A stretch of DNA of 64,000 nt from Mycolicibacterium rufum (GTDB lineage Bacteria; Actinomycetota; Actinomycetes; Mycobacteriales; Mycobacteriaceae), in assembly GCF_022374875.2 (NCBI RefSeq), contig NZ_CP092427.2:992001-1056000 (forward strand). Direction: 5' to 3'. The first letter of the stretch is position 1. Each line of letters starts with the position of its first letter. A program made the translations under genes and the position numbers. Shown in pieces: positions 11,801-20,207 of the stretch. The notes below the pieces were generated by a model. That model was not told where the DNA came from. It saw nothing but the letters and a program-made list of their open reading frames with translations, and did no database searches.

Positions 11801-12403
11801 TCACGGCAGTGTCGGCGGCGGCTCCGGCAACGGATGTGCCCCGTCGGGGCGCAACCCGTCGATGATGATGGCGAGATAGCGCCGCCACAGCATCGGCGGC
11901 GGATCGGCGAGGTTGTCCATCACGTGCACGGGCGCACACATCAGCAGGAAGATGTCGGCCTCGGTGACGTCAGGCCGCAGCACGCCGGCCTCACGGGCCC
12001 GGTCGACGAGCGCGCCGAGCGCGCCGTGCAACTCGTCTCGCGCTCTGACCACCGCCGGGTCGCGGTCGCTGGCGGTCTGCAGGAACGTCAGATCGTGTTG
12101 CCGTCGTTGGTCCGCGGCGATCGTGAGGAAGTCCGAGAGCGCATCGCCGGGGTCCGGCGCCGCGGCGAGTGTCCTCGCGGCCTCGGTCAGGACGGTGATG
12201 TGCTCGCACACGATGGCGGCGATGAGGTCGTCCTTGGTGGCGAAGTGGCGGAACACGGTGCCTTTCGCCACCCCCGCGCGGGCGGCGATGTCGGCGACGG
12301 AGGCGGCGAGCCCGCGCTCGGCGAAGACCTTCTCGGCAGCCTCGAGAAGCTGTTCGCGGTTGCGGGCCGCGTCCGCACGGAGAGGACGGGGACTCGCTGG
12401 CAT
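11801..12403 (-). CDS. TetR-family transcriptional regulator
   Basis: A 200-residue repressor. Residues 10-60 form the TetR helix-turn-helix: NREQLLEAAEKVFAERG, then SVADIAARAGVAKGTVFRHF. The C-terminal part is a helical ligand and dimer domain with no obvious specificity signature. It is divergent from a short-chain dehydrogenase gene. The 94 bases between them contain two copies of the palindrome TGACC-N4-GGTCA, which are the likely operators for autorepression and control of the dehydrogenase. The inducer is unknown. Confidence 0.9.
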   Translation of the reverse strand: MPASPRPLRADAARNREQLLEAAEKVFAERGLAASVADIAARAGVAKGTVFRHFATKDDLIAAIVCEHITVLTEAARTLAAAPDPGDALSDFLTIAADQRRQHDLTFLQTASDRDPAVVRARDELHGALGALVDRAREAGVLRPDVTEADIFLLMCAPVHVMDNLADPPPMLWRRYLAIIIDGLRPDGAHPLPEPPPTLP

Positions 12404-12421
12404 CCACCGAGACTACCAACT

Positions 12422-12435
12422 TGACCGGTCGGTCA
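12422..12435. promoter_or_regulatory. Operator-like palindrome 1 (TGACC-N4-GGTCA)
   Basis: The sequence TGACCGGTCGGTCA has perfect 5-base arms and lies 18 bases upstream of the TetR gene start at 12403. Its core GACCGGTC is itself self-complementary. It matches the second site at 12458 in both arms. Probable binding site for the divergently encoded TetR protein. Confidence 0.65.
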
Positions 12436-12452
12436 CCTTATGCCAACGTAGT

Positions 12453-12476
12453 AAACATGACCGCATGGTCATGTTT
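12453..12476. promoter_or_regulatory. Operator-like palindrome 2, upstream of SDR gene
   Basis: Ten-base perfect arms AAACATGACC and GGTCATGTTT flank the spacer GCAT. The inner part is TGACC-N4-GGTCA, identical in design to the site at 12422. The sites are 36 bases apart, so they lie on nearly the same DNA face. The site ends 21 bases before the SDR start codon and would block its promoter when bound. Confidence 0.7.
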
Positions 12477-12497
12477 CCTGACAGCCGAGGAGAAGAC

Positions 12498-13211
12498 ATG
12501 GAAGTGCACGGTGCCACCGCGCTCGTGACCGGCGCGAACCGCGGAATCGGACACGCCTTCGCGGTCGAGCTGCGTGCTCGCGGAGCGACGGTGTACGCGA
12601 CCGCGCGCCGACCGGAGCTCATCGACATCCCCGGCGTGCAGACCCTGCGCCTCGACATCAACGACCCGTCGTCGGTGGAGGCGGCCGCGCGGCGCGCGTC
12701 CGACGTCGACCTGCTGATCAACAACGCCGCCGACACCGCGGGCGGCCCGCTGGTCGGCGGCGACCTCGCGGCGATCCGGTCGACCATGGAGTCGAACTAT
12801 TTCGGCACCCTCGCGATGATCCGGGCGTTCGCGCCCGTTCTCGCGCGCAACGGAGGCGGCGCGATCCTCAACGTGCTCTCCGCAGTCGCCTGGTCGACGG
12901 TAGTGGGCAACACCGCGTACGCGGCCGCGAAGTCCGCGCAGTGGGGCCTGACCAACGGGGTCCGCGAGGAACTGGCGGGGCAGGGCACGCTCGTCACCGC
13001 CCTGGTGCCGGGACTGGTCGGAACGGCGACGCTCTACGACTTCGCCCGGCGCCACGGCATCGACCTCCCCGACGGCCGCGTGACCGATCCCGTCGATCTC
13101 GTGCGGCTCGCCCTCGACGGGGTGGCGGCCGGCGAGGTCGAGGTGCTGGACCCGTTGGCGGCGGAGGCCAAGGCTGCGCTGTCGGGGCCACCTCGCGCCT
13201 TCGCCCTGTAG
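12498..13211 (+). CDS. Short-chain dehydrogenase/reductase
   Basis: A 237-residue classical SDR. It has the dinucleotide-binding TGANRGIG (residues 9-16), LINNAAD, a catalytic Ser in LSAVAWS and the YAAAK catalytic pair near residue 140. The arginine pair after the first strand (ATARRPE) suggests preference for NADP(H). The ATG at 12498 is preceded by GAGGAGA, a good ribosome binding site; an in-frame ATG 12 codons upstream lies inside the operator palindrome and is less likely. Control by the neighbouring TetR protein is likely. The substrate is unknown. Confidence 0.9.
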   Translation: MEVHGATALVTGANRGIGHAFAVELRARGATVYATARRPELIDIPGVQTLRLDINDPSSVEAAARRASDVDLLINNAADTAGGPLVGGDLAAIRSTMESNYFGTLAMIRAFAPVLARNGGGAILNVLSAVAWSTVVGNTAYAAAKSAQWGLTNGVREELAGQGTLVTALVPGLVGTATLYDFARRHGIDLPDGRVTDPVDLVRLALDGVAAGEVEVLDPLAAEAKAALSGPPRAFAL

Positions 13212-13232
13212 GTGTGACGTGAGCGCCGAAAG

Positions 13233-14306
13233 CTATTGCGCCGCAGCGATTGTCGCGCTGCCGAGCACCTCGTCACCCTCCGGATCGGGACGGTAGAGCA
13301 CCAGCGTCTGCCCGGGCGCGACGCCGCGCAGCGGAGTCCGCAGATCGACGACGACGGAGGCGTCGCGGATGCGGGCGACGGCGTCGGCGGTGCCGCCGTG
13401 GGCGCGAACCTGCACCACGCACTCCACCGGACCGTCGGGCGCCGTCCCTGAGGTGAACACCGGCTCGTCGCCGAACAGGGTGGTGACCTCGAGGTCGGCG
13501 AGGTCGCCGACGCGCACGGTGCCGGTGTCGGCGTCGATGCCCGTCACGTAGCGCGGGCGCCCGTCCGGTCCCGGCCCGGGGATGCCGAGGCCCTTGCGCT
13601 GACCGATCGTGAAGCCGTGCACGCCGTCGTGCTCGGCGAGCACGGTGCCTGCGGAATCGACCACGGCTCCCGGGCGCACGCCGATGCGCGCTCCCAGGAA
13701 AGCCCGGGTGTCACCGGAGGGGATGAAACAGATGTCGTGGCTGTCGGCCTTGTCGGCGACCGACAGTCCGCGGCGCGCCGCCTCCTCGCGGATCTGCGCC
13801 TTCGGGGTGTCGCCGATCGGGAACACCGCGTGGCGCAACTGCTCGGCGGTCAACACTGCCAGCACGTAGGACTGGTCCTTGTCGTGGTCGACGGCGCGGC
13901 GCAGCCGACCGTCGGACAGCCGCGCGTAGTGACCGGTGGCCAGCGCGTCGAACCCCAGCGCGAGCGCCCGGGATGCCAACGCGGAGAACTTGATCCGCTC
14001 GTTGCAGCGCACGCATGGGTTCGGGGTCTCGCCGCGCGCGTAGGACGCGACGAAGTCGTCGATGACGTCCTCGCGGAAGCGATCGGCGAAATCCCAGACG
14101 TAGAACGGGATGTCGAGCACGTCGGCGACCCGGCGGGCGTCGCCGGCGTCCTCCTTCGAGCAGCAGCCCCGCGATCCGGTACGCAGCGTCCCCGGCGCGG
14201 AGGACAGCGCCAGGTGCACGCCGGTGACGTCGTGCCCGGCGTCGACCATCCGCGCCGCGGCGACCGAGGAGTCGACGCCACCGCTCATCGCGACCAGCAC
14301 CCGCAT
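13233..14306 (-). CDS. mnmA: tRNA-specific 2-thiouridylase
   Basis: MnmA activates U34 of tRNA(Lys/Glu/Gln) with ATP and inserts sulfur from a persulfide relay. The 357-residue protein starts [14 protein letters not shown] at 14306 with the PP-loop SGGVDSS. The two catalytic cysteines are in NPCVRCN (about residue 98) and [10 protein letters not shown] (about residue 195). GHYARL and [10 protein letters not shown] are further family motifs. The actinobacterial insertion [18 protein letters not shown] follows the first domain. Its start lies two bases after the stop of the cysteine desulfurase gene, which supplies the sulfur, so the pair is functionally and translationally linked. Confidence 0.96.
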   Translation of the reverse strand: MRVLVAMSGGVDSSVAAARMVDAGHDVTGVHLALSSAPGTLRTGSRGCCSKEDAGDARRVADVLDIPFYVWDFADRFREDVIDDFVASYARGETPNPCVRCNERIKFSALASRALALGFDALATGHYARLSDGRLRRAVDHDKDQSYVLAVLTAEQLRHAVFPIGDTPKAQIREEAARRGLSVADKADSHDICFIPSGDTRAFLGARIGVRPGAVVDSAGTVLAEHDGVHGFTIGQRKGLGIPGPGPDGRPRYVTGIDADTGTVRVGDLADLEVTTLFGDEPVFTSGTAPDGPVECVVQVRAHGGTADAVARIRDASVVVDLRTPLRGVAPGQTLVLYRPDPEGDEVLGSATIAAAQ

Positions 14307-14308
14307 GA

Positions 14309-15502
14309 CTACGGCCGCCCACCTGAGCTCGCCAGCGCGGCCTGCCGCGCGCGCTCCACCGCGGCAGGCAGTACCGCCAGCGCGGCGTCGACGTCGGCCT
14401 CGGTGCTGGTGTGTCCCAGCGAGAAACGCAGCGATCCGCGCGCACTGGCCGGGTCGGCCCCCATGGCGGTGAGCACATGGGAGGGCTGGGCCACACCCGC
14501 CGTGCACGCCGATCCGGTCGAGCATTCGATTCCCTTGGCGTCCAACAACATCAGCAGCGAGTCGCCTTCGCAGCCACGGAAGGTGAAATGCGTGTTGCCG
14601 GGCAGCCGGCCGGCTCCGGCGGCGCCGTTGAGGTAGACGTCGTCGATGGCGCCGAGCACGCCGTCGATCAACCGGTCACGCAGCGCGCGCACCCGCGCCG
14701 CGGTGGCGTCCATGGTCTCGACCGCGTCGCGCGCCGCGGCGGCCATGGCCACCACCCCGGCGACGTCCTGGGTGCCCGAGCGGACGTCGCGCTCCTGTCC
14801 CCCGCCGTGCAACTGCGGCACACAAGCGGTGTCGCGGCGCAGCAGCAGCGCACCCACGCCGGTGGGTCCGCCGAACTTGTGCGCGGTGACGCTCATCGCC
14901 GACAGGCCGCTGGCCGCGAAGTCGACCGGCACCTGCCCGACGGCCTGCACCGCGTCGCTGTGCATCGGGATTCCGAACCCGGCGGCGACCTGTCCGAGTT
15001 CGGCGATCGGCATGATCGTGCCGACCTCGTTGTTGGCCCACATCACCGAGATCAGCGCGACGTCGGCGGGATCGCCGATCGCGGCGCGCAGCGCGGCCGG
15101 GGACACCACGCCGTCGCGGTCGACCGCGATCCACGTGACCTCGGCGCCTTCGTGCTCCACCAGCCACTCGACGGCGTCGAGGACCGCGTGGTGCTCGACG
15201 GGCGTGGTGACGATGCGGCGGCGGGCAGGTTCGGCGTCACGGCGGGCCCAGAAGACGCCCTTGACGGCGAGGTTGTCGCTCTCGGTGCCGCCTGCGGTGA
15301 AGATCACCTCGGACGGCCGGGCGCCCAGCAGGTGGGCCAGCGTCTCCCGGGACTCCTCGAGGCGGCGGCGGGCCAGCCGGCCCGATCCGTGCAGCGAGGA
15401 GGCGTTCCCGACCGTCGAGAGCACAGCGGTCATCGCCTCGATGGCCGCCGGGCGCATCGGGGTGGTGGCAGCGTGGTCGAGGTACACCGCGGGCGCAGTC
15501 AC
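14309..15502 (-). CDS. iscS: Cysteine desulfurase (IscS type, Rv3025c-like)
   Basis: This PLP enzyme removes sulfur from cysteine and passes it as persulfide to tRNA thiolation or Fe-S assembly. The 397-residue form starts at GTG 15502 ([16 protein letters not shown]); an ATG four codons upstream at 15514 is also possible. Motifs are the phosphate-binding GGTESDN, HHAVLD (His stacking on PLP), the Schiff-base lysine in [14 protein letters not shown], and the mobile-loop cysteine in [12 protein letters not shown]. The short loop is the class I type typical of IscS. It sits immediately upstream of mnmA, its sulfur acceptor. Confidence 0.94.
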   Translation of the reverse strand: MTAPAVYLDHAATTPMRPAAIEAMTAVLSTVGNASSLHGSGRLARRRLEESRETLAHLLGARPSEVIFTAGGTESDNLAVKGVFWARRDAEPARRRIVTTPVEHHAVLDAVEWLVEHEGAEVTWIAVDRDGVVSPAALRAAIGDPADVALISVMWANNEVGTIMPIAELGQVAAGFGIPMHSDAVQAVGQVPVDFAASGLSAMSVTAHKFGGPTGVGALLLRRDTACVPQLHGGGQERDVRSGTQDVAGVVAMAAAARDAVETMDATAARVRALRDRLIDGVLGAIDDVYLNGAAGAGRLPGNTHFTFRGCEGDSLLMLLDAKGIECSTGSACTAGVAQPSHVLTAMGADPASARGSLRFSLGHTSTEADVDAALAVLPAAVERARQAALASSGGRP

Positions 15503-15541
15503 AACGATCCACAATAGCCGCCGGCTGCGGGCAGCCCCTGC

Positions 15542-16399
15542 TCAGGCGACCAGCGCGTGACCGTCGCCGCATGCCGAAGCCGCCGACGCCGCGGTGAGCG
15601 CCGGGGTACCGCGCACGGCGGCCTCGCACCGGGCCGCGAGGTCCCGACGGTCCTCCCCCGGCAGTTGCAGCGATTCGACGCGGACGCGCACGACGGTGCG
15701 TCGTGCGGTGACCAGCCGGCGGATCGAGGTGAGCAGGCTGTCGTCGCCGATGTAGGACGCCACGGTGGATCTGCTGCCGTCGCGGTGGTGGTAGCTCAGC
15801 CGCAGCGGCTGGACCGGGCGGCCCGCGTCGATGGCGGCCTGGAACATGGCCGGCCGGAACGGTCCGTACGCCAGCCCGCACCAGGTGGTGCCTTCGGGGA
15901 ACGCGACCACGGTGCGGCCGGCGCGCAACCGGTCGGCGACGGCCCGCACCACTTCGGGCAGGCGGCGCAGGTTGTCCCGGTCGATCGGGATGACCTTCAT
16001 CATCCGGGCCAGCGTGCCCAGCCCGGGCCATCCGACCATCTCGGCCTTGGCCACGAAGGCACCCGGCATCACGGCGCCGATGGCGAAGATGTCCACCCAG
16101 GACACGTGGCCGCTGACCACCAGCACGCCGGGCAGGTTGCGGACGGGCCCGCCGGACACGGTGATCCGGATGCCCAGGCAGCGCAGCACCACGCGGCAGT
16201 AGCGGCGCTGCAGGTGCGAGCGGCCCGGCAACGGCACGGCCAGCAGCGGCAGCGTCGGCAACAGCAGCAGCGTCAGCGTCGCCCGCAGCACGACCCGCAG
16301 GATCACGACGGGGCGCCGACCGGAGGCGGCGGCGCCGGCGGAGATGCAGCCCGGGCCGCAGGAGGCCGCCGTCAGCCAGGCGTGCGCGCGGGTGCTCAC
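15542..16399 (-). CDS. 1-acylglycerol-3-phosphate acyltransferase-like (PlsC/OlsA family, Rv3026c-like)
   Basis: A 285-residue membrane-bound acyltransferase. After a hydrophobic segment near residues 30-55 come the catalytic HX4D box SGHVSWVD, the acceptor-binding MKVIPIDRDN and the VAFPEGTTWCG motif. These define the PlsC family, which transfers acyl groups to lysophosphatidate or similar lyso-lipids. The start is GTG at 16399, overlapping the stop of the upstream GNAT-like gene (GTGA). The tight pairing with an OlsB-like protein suggests a two-step acylation pathway such as ornithine lipid synthesis; that is inference. Confidence 0.88.
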   Translation of the reverse strand: MSTRAHAWLTAASCGPGCISAGAAASGRRPVVILRVVLRATLTLLLLPTLPLLAVPLPGRSHLQRRYCRVVLRCLGIRITVSGGPVRNLPGVLVVSGHVSWVDIFAIGAVMPGAFVAKAEMVGWPGLGTLARMMKVIPIDRDNLRRLPEVVRAVADRLRAGRTVVAFPEGTTWCGLAYGPFRPAMFQAAIDAGRPVQPLRLSYHHRDGSRSTVASYIGDDSLLTSIRRLVTARRTVVRVRVESLQLPGEDRRDLAARCEAAVRGTPALTAASAASACGDGHALVA

Positions 16400-17232
16400 G
16401 ACGCGTCCATCGCGGTGGCGGCGGCGCCGGCCGAGCGCAGCCGCGTCAGGTACCGCACGTCGGCGCGGCGCTTGTCCAGCAACGCCGGGAAGTCGCCCAC
16501 CCCGAAGTCGGGGTCGTGCGCCGGTTCGCCGCAGACCTGCGCGCCCAGCCTGAGATACCCCCGCATCAGCGGCGGCACGGTGACCCGGGCGGGCGGGTCG
16601 ATGTCGTCGAGGGACCGGCCGTCGACGACCACGGGCCGGTACGGCCGCACGGTGAACTCCCGCGGGGCCCGGTGGCGACGGGTCACGAAGTCGCGCACGC
16701 CCCGCAGCCGGCTGCCCGCCGGCGTCACGCCGCTGGGGTCGGCCACCGGCACCGACACGCAGCCGGTCACGTAGTCGTAGCCGCAGCGGTCCAGGTAGGC
16801 CAGGATGCCCGCCCACATCATCAGCACGACCGCGCCGTTGCGGTGCCCGGCGCGCACCACCGCGCGGCCCATCTCCACCAGCGAGGGACGCAGCGGATCG
16901 AGGGCAGAGACATCGAATTCGGTGGCCGTGTAGAGACCTCCGGCGGCGATCGCCCCCGTCGGCGGCAGCATCCGGTAACACCCGACGAGTTCGCCGGTGT
17001 GATCGTCACGGACCAGGAGATGGTCGCAATACTCGTCGAACCGGTCGGCGTCCAGGCCGGATCGGTCGGTGTCGGCCAGCGTGAAGCCGGGTTCGGCGCT
17101 GAACACATCGTGGCGCAGCCGTTGCGCGGCCTCGATGGAGGCGGCGTCGGTGCACAGCAGGAGCGAGTAGCGGGGGTGGGTGGCGGCGGAGCTGTCCGAG
17201 TCGCTGGCGATGAGTACAGAGGCAGTGCTCAT
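16396..17232 (-). CDS. GNAT-fold acyltransferase, OlsB/hemolysin-like (Rv3027c-like)
   Basis: A 278-residue protein with a GNAT-type fold of the OlsB (ornithine-acyl[ACP] N-acyltransferase) group. Recognisable parts are AAQRLRHDVFSAEPGF, DRFDEYCDHLLVRD, VGCYRMLPP, and EMGRAVVRAGHRNGAVVLMMWAGI. The start at 17232 (MSTASVLIASDS) is preferred over an ATG 30 codons upstream that adds an unrelated hydrophobic stretch. Its stop overlaps the start of the PlsC-like gene. OlsB and OlsA homologues carry out sequential N- and O-acylation of ornithine, and this pair has that arrangement. Confidence 0.82.
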   Translation of the reverse strand: MSTASVLIASDSDSSAATHPRYSLLLCTDAASIEAAQRLRHDVFSAEPGFTLADTDRSGLDADRFDEYCDHLLVRDDHTGELVGCYRMLPPTGAIAAGGLYTATEFDVSALDPLRPSLVEMGRAVVRAGHRNGAVVLMMWAGILAYLDRCGYDYVTGCVSVPVADPSGVTPAGSRLRGVRDFVTRRHRAPREFTVRPYRPVVVDGRSLDDIDPPARVTVPPLMRGYLRLGAQVCGEPAHDPDFGVGDFPALLDKRRADVRYLTRLRSAGAAATAMDAS

Positions 17233-17339
17233 AGCCAGCACGGTCGCGCAGGCGATCAGCGCGACGGCAATCGGTGCGTGACGTGTTCGTGAGCGCTGGG
17301 TGACGGTTCGGGGGCGCGGCACCCCGGCCTGGTATGACA

Positions 17340-17375
17340 GCAGGCCCCCGTCCCCGGGTGGGGACGAGGGCCTGC
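17340..17375. terminator. GC-rich hairpin downstream of etfA
   Basis: Sixteen-base arms (17340-17355 and 17360-17375) pair with one mismatch around a GGGT loop. The element starts 20 bases beyond the etfA stop codon on the transcribed strand and lies upstream of the Rv3027c-like gene. No T-run follows, as is common for mycobacterial hairpin terminators. It probably ends or stabilises the etfBA transcript and insulates the downstream acyltransferase genes. Confidence 0.65.
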
Positions 17376-17394
17376 CGCGAGTGCCTGGAGGCGA

Positions 17395-18351
17395 TCAGCC
17401 CTTGCGGGCCTTGATCGCGTCCGTCAGCTGCGGGGTGACCTTGAACAGGTCGCCGACGATGCCGAGGTCGGCGATCTCGAAGATCGGCGCCTCCTCGTCC
17501 TTGTTGACCGCGATGATCGTCTTGGACGTCTGCATCCCGGCGCGGTGCTGGATCGCCCCGGAGATGCCCAGCGCGATGTACAGCTGCGGCGAGACGGTCT
17601 TGCCGGTCTGGCCCACCTGGAACTGGCCCGGGTAGTAGCCGGAGTCCACCGCGGCGCGCGAGGCGCCGACCGCGCCGCCGAGCGAGTCGGCCAGTTTCTC
17701 GACGACGTCGAAGTTCTCGGCGCTGCCGACACCACGGCCGCCGGAGACGACGACGGTCGCCTCGGTCAGCTCGGGGCGGTCTCCGGCGACGGCCGGTTCC
17801 CGCTTGGTGATCTTGGTGGCGTTCTCGGCGGGGGCGGGCACCTCGACGGTGACGACCTCGCCCGCGCCGTCGGACGGCGCAGCCTCGATCGCGCCGGGGC
17901 GCACGGTGATCACCGGGGTGTCGCCGACGGCCTCGGCCTCGACGGTGTAGGCGCCGCCGAAGATCGAGTGGATGGCCTTGCCGCCCTCACGGACCTCGAC
18001 GACGTCGCTGAGGATGCCCGCACCGATGCGCGCGGCCAGCCGGCCCGCGATCTCCTTGCCGTCGGCGCTGGAGGCCAGGATGACGGCCGCAGGCGTGGCG
18101 GACTCGGCCAGCGAGGCCAGCACGTCGACGTAGGGGGTGATGAGGTAGTTCTCGGCGTCGTCGGATTCGGCGACATAGATCTTCGCGGCACCGGCCGCCT
18201 TGAGCCCGTCGACGAGCGGCTCGGCGGTGCCGGGCTTGCCCACCACGACGGCGGACGGCTCACCCAGCGAGCGGGCGGCGGTGATCAGCTCGGCGGTGAC
18301 CTTCTTCAACGCACCTTCAGCGTGCTCGACGAGCACGAGTACTTCAGCCAT
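17395..18351 (-). CDS. etfA: Electron transfer flavoprotein alpha subunit
   Basis: EtfA (FixB) binds FAD and, with EtfB, accepts electrons from acyl-CoA dehydrogenases. The 318-residue protein has an N-terminal alpha/beta domain ([15 protein letters not shown]). Its C-terminal FAD domain has [55 protein letters not shown] and the [15 protein letters not shown] strand. Length and motifs are typical. It is the second gene of an etfB-etfA operon, 80 bases after etfB. Confidence 0.96.
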   Translation of the reverse strand: MAEVLVLVEHAEGALKKVTAELITAARSLGEPSAVVVGKPGTAEPLVDGLKAAGAAKIYVAESDDAENYLITPYVDVLASLAESATPAAVILASSADGKEIAGRLAARIGAGILSDVVEVREGGKAIHSIFGGAYTVEAEAVGDTPVITVRPGAIEAAPSDGAGEVVTVEVPAPAENATKITKREPAVAGDRPELTEATVVVSGGRGVGSAENFDVVEKLADSLGGAVGASRAAVDSGYYPGQFQVGQTGKTVSPQLYIALGISGAIQHRAGMQTSKTIIAVNKDEEAPIFEIADLGIVGDLFKVTPQLTDAIKARKG

Positions 18352-18431
18352 GAGTTTTCGTTGCCTCTGCTTTTCAAGAATTGACGGCGTGTCAGGAATG
18401 GATGGGGGACGGGAGAACGAGGACGATCTGC

Positions 18432-19223
18432 CTACACAATTTTTTGAGCGACCAGGTACTCGGCGATCTTCGTGCCGCCCTCGCCTTCGTCGGTGACCTT
18501 CTCGCCCGCGGTCTTGGGCGGCTTCGGCGTCGACGACAGCACCTTGGATCCGGCGTTGGCGACCCCGACCTCGTCGGACTCCACGCCGATCTCGGCGAGC
18601 GTCAGCTTGGTCACTTCCTTCTTCTTCGCGGCCATGATGCCCTTGAAGGAGGGGAAGCGCGGCTCGTTGATCTTCTCGTTGACGCTGACCACGGCGGGCA
18701 GGGACGCCTCGAGGGTGAACACGCCGTCGTCGGTTTCGCGCTCGCCGGTGACCTTGCCGTTCTCGACGGTGAGCTTGCGCACATGCGTCAACTGCGGCAG
18801 GCCGAGGTACTCGGCGATGATCGCCGGCACGGCGCCGCCGGTGCCGTCGGTGGCCTCGTTACCGGCGATGACCAGCTCGGTGCCCTCGATGGTGCCCAGC
18901 GCGCGGGCCAGCGCCCAGCCGGTCTGCACCATGTCGGAGCCGTGCAGGCCCTCGTCGACGAGGTGCACCGCCTTGTCGGCGCCCATGGACAGCGCCTTGC
19001 GGATGGCCTCGGTGGCACGCTCGGGGCCGGCCGTCAGCACGGTGACGGTGCTGTCGCCGCCCTCGCGCTCCTTGATCAGCAGCGCTTCCTCGACGGCGCG
19101 CTCGTTGATCTCGTCGAGCACGGCGTCGGCGGCCTCGCGGTCGAGGGTCCAGTCACCCTCGGACAGCTTGCGCTCGGACCAGGTGTCGGGAACCTGTTTG
19201 ATCAGAACCACGATGTTCGTCAT
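18432..19223 (-). CDS. etfB: Electron transfer flavoprotein beta subunit
   Basis: EtfB (FixA) binds AMP and supports FAD binding in the ETF heterodimer that links beta-oxidation to the respiratory chain. The 263-residue protein starts MTNIVVLIKQVPDT at 19223. It contains the signature LSMGADKAVHLVDEGLHGSD, the VIAGNEATDGTGGAVPAIIAEYLGLP stretch and SVNEKINEPRFPSFKGIM, the loop that recognises partner dehydrogenases. Upstream are a stable leader hairpin and two palindromes that may control the operon. The gene is divergent from the MGLP genes. Confidence 0.96.
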   Translation of the reverse strand: MTNIVVLIKQVPDTWSERKLSEGDWTLDREAADAVLDEINERAVEEALLIKEREGGDSTVTVLTAGPERATEAIRKALSMGADKAVHLVDEGLHGSDMVQTGWALARALGTIEGTELVIAGNEATDGTGGAVPAIIAEYLGLPQLTHVRKLTVENGKVTGERETDDGVFTLEASLPAVVSVNEKINEPRFPSFKGIMAAKKKEVTKLTLAEIGVESDEVGVANAGSKVLSSTPKPPKTAGEKVTDEGEGGTKIAEYLVAQKIV

Positions 19224-19247
19224 GACTGCAGTTCGTCCTTCTCGAAG

Positions 19248-19264
19248 GGGCCGGTGACCGGCCC
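19248..19264 (-). promoter_or_regulatory. Perfect hairpin in the etfBA leader
   Basis: The arms GGGCCGG and CCGGCCC enclose TGA about 25 bases upstream of the etfB start codon. If transcribed it would form a short, very stable stem in the leader RNA. It could influence translation start or RNA decay. Confidence 0.45.
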
Positions 19265-19295
19265 GCATTATCACGTGTGGAGCTCTGGCCCCCAT

Positions 19296-19311
19296 GTTAC
19301 CAGTGGGTAAC
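19296..19311. promoter_or_regulatory. Palindrome GTTACC-N4-GGTAAC upstream of etfBA
   Basis: A perfect inverted repeat with 6-base arms around AGTG, immediately followed by CTTAAG. It lies 73 bases upstream of the etfB start, in promoter distance, and about 108 bases from the divergent methyltransferase start. It has the form of a dimeric repressor site. The regulator is not encoded nearby. Confidence 0.5.
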
Positions 19312-19373
19312 TTAAGGCAGTTCGCAAAAACACCATAGCTGGTCGAAGTTTGCGTTCTCGCCCGCCGGGGTCA

Positions 19374-19388
19374 GACGAACAGTTCGTC
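19374..19388. promoter_or_regulatory. Palindrome GACGAAC-A-GTTCGTC upstream of the MGLP genes
   Basis: A perfect 7-base inverted repeat with a one-base centre, 30 bases upstream of the methyltransferase start at 19419. It would overlap a core promoter there. It could bind a dimeric regulator or form a small hairpin in the leader. The spacing excludes a LexA box. Confidence 0.45.
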
Positions 19389-19418
19389 ATCGGTCGGTTA
19401 CGGGTTAGCCTGCCTCCG

Positions 19419-20207
19419 ATGAGCGCACACGTGACCCATTCAGCGGTTGAGACGCAGCCGGCTGACGCCCCCATGGCGCTGACGGGTGAGCGGACCGTCC
19501 CCGGGATCGCCGAGGAGAACTACTGGTTTCGGCGGCACGAGGTGGTCTACCGCCGCCTGCTGGACCGGTGCCGGGACCGCGACGTGCTCGAGGCGGGCTG
19601 CGGCGAGGGTTACGGCGCGGACCTGATCGCCGACGTCGCCCGCGGGGTGATCGGACTCGACTACGACGAGTCGGCGGTGGCCCACGTGCGGGCGCGGTAT
19701 CCGCGCGTCGACATGCGTCACGGCAACCTCGCCGCGCTGCCGCTGGCCGCCGAGTCGGTGGACGTGGTGGTCAACTTCCAGGTGATCGAGCATCTGTGGG
19801 ATCAGGGCCAGTTCGTCGCCGAATGCCGGCGCGTGCTGCGCCCCGGTGGTCTGCTGCTGATGTCGACACCCAACCGCATCACCTTCTCCCCCGGCCGCGA
19901 CACCCCGGTCAACCCGTTCCACACCCGCGAACTCAACGCCGCGGAGCTGACCCAGCTGCTGTCGGACGCCGGCCTGCGGGTGGACTCGATGCTCGGGGTT
20001 CACCACGGCCCGCGGCTCGCCGAGCTGGACGCGCGCCACGGCGGGTCGATCATCGACGCGCAGATCGCCCGCGCGCTGGCCGATGCGCCGTGGCCGGCCG
20101 ACCTGCTCGCCGACATCGCGTCGGTCACCGTCGACGACTTCGAGCTCACCGACGGCCGCGACATCGACGACAGCCTCGACCTGGTGGCGATCGCGGTGCG
20201 GACGTGA
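19419..20207 (+). CDS. SAM-dependent methyltransferase, Rv3030-like (MGLP cluster)
   Basis: A 262-residue class I methyltransferase. Motif I is VLEAGCGEGYGADLI (about residues 52-66); GVIGLDYDESAV and VNFQVIEHLWD follow, and the post-motif is RVLRPGGLLLMSTPN. The M. tuberculosis orthologue has been proposed as a sugar O-methyltransferase for the 6-O-methyl groups of methylglucose lipopolysaccharide (MGLP). The following GH57 and GT4 genes support that role here. The start at 19419 is the only ATG that fits the family. The stop overlaps the GTG of the next gene (GTGA). Confidence 0.88.
   Translation: MSAHVTHSAVETQPADAPMALTGERTVPGIAEENYWFRRHEVVYRRLLDRCRDRDVLEAGCGEGYGADLIADVARGVIGLDYDESAVAHVRARYPRVDMRHGNLAALPLAAESVDVVVNFQVIEHLWDQGQFVAECRRVLRPGGLLLMSTPNRITFSPGRDTPVNPFHTRELNAAELTQLLSDAGLRVDSMLGVHHGPRLAELDARHGGSIIDAQIARALADAPWPADLLADIASVTVDDFELTDGRDIDDSLDLVAIAVRT

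Noticed and set aside
19374..19388. Possible LexA/SOS box (CGAAC..GTTCG)
   Set aside because: The mycobacterial SOS box has a four-base spacer between the half sites; here the spacer is one base.
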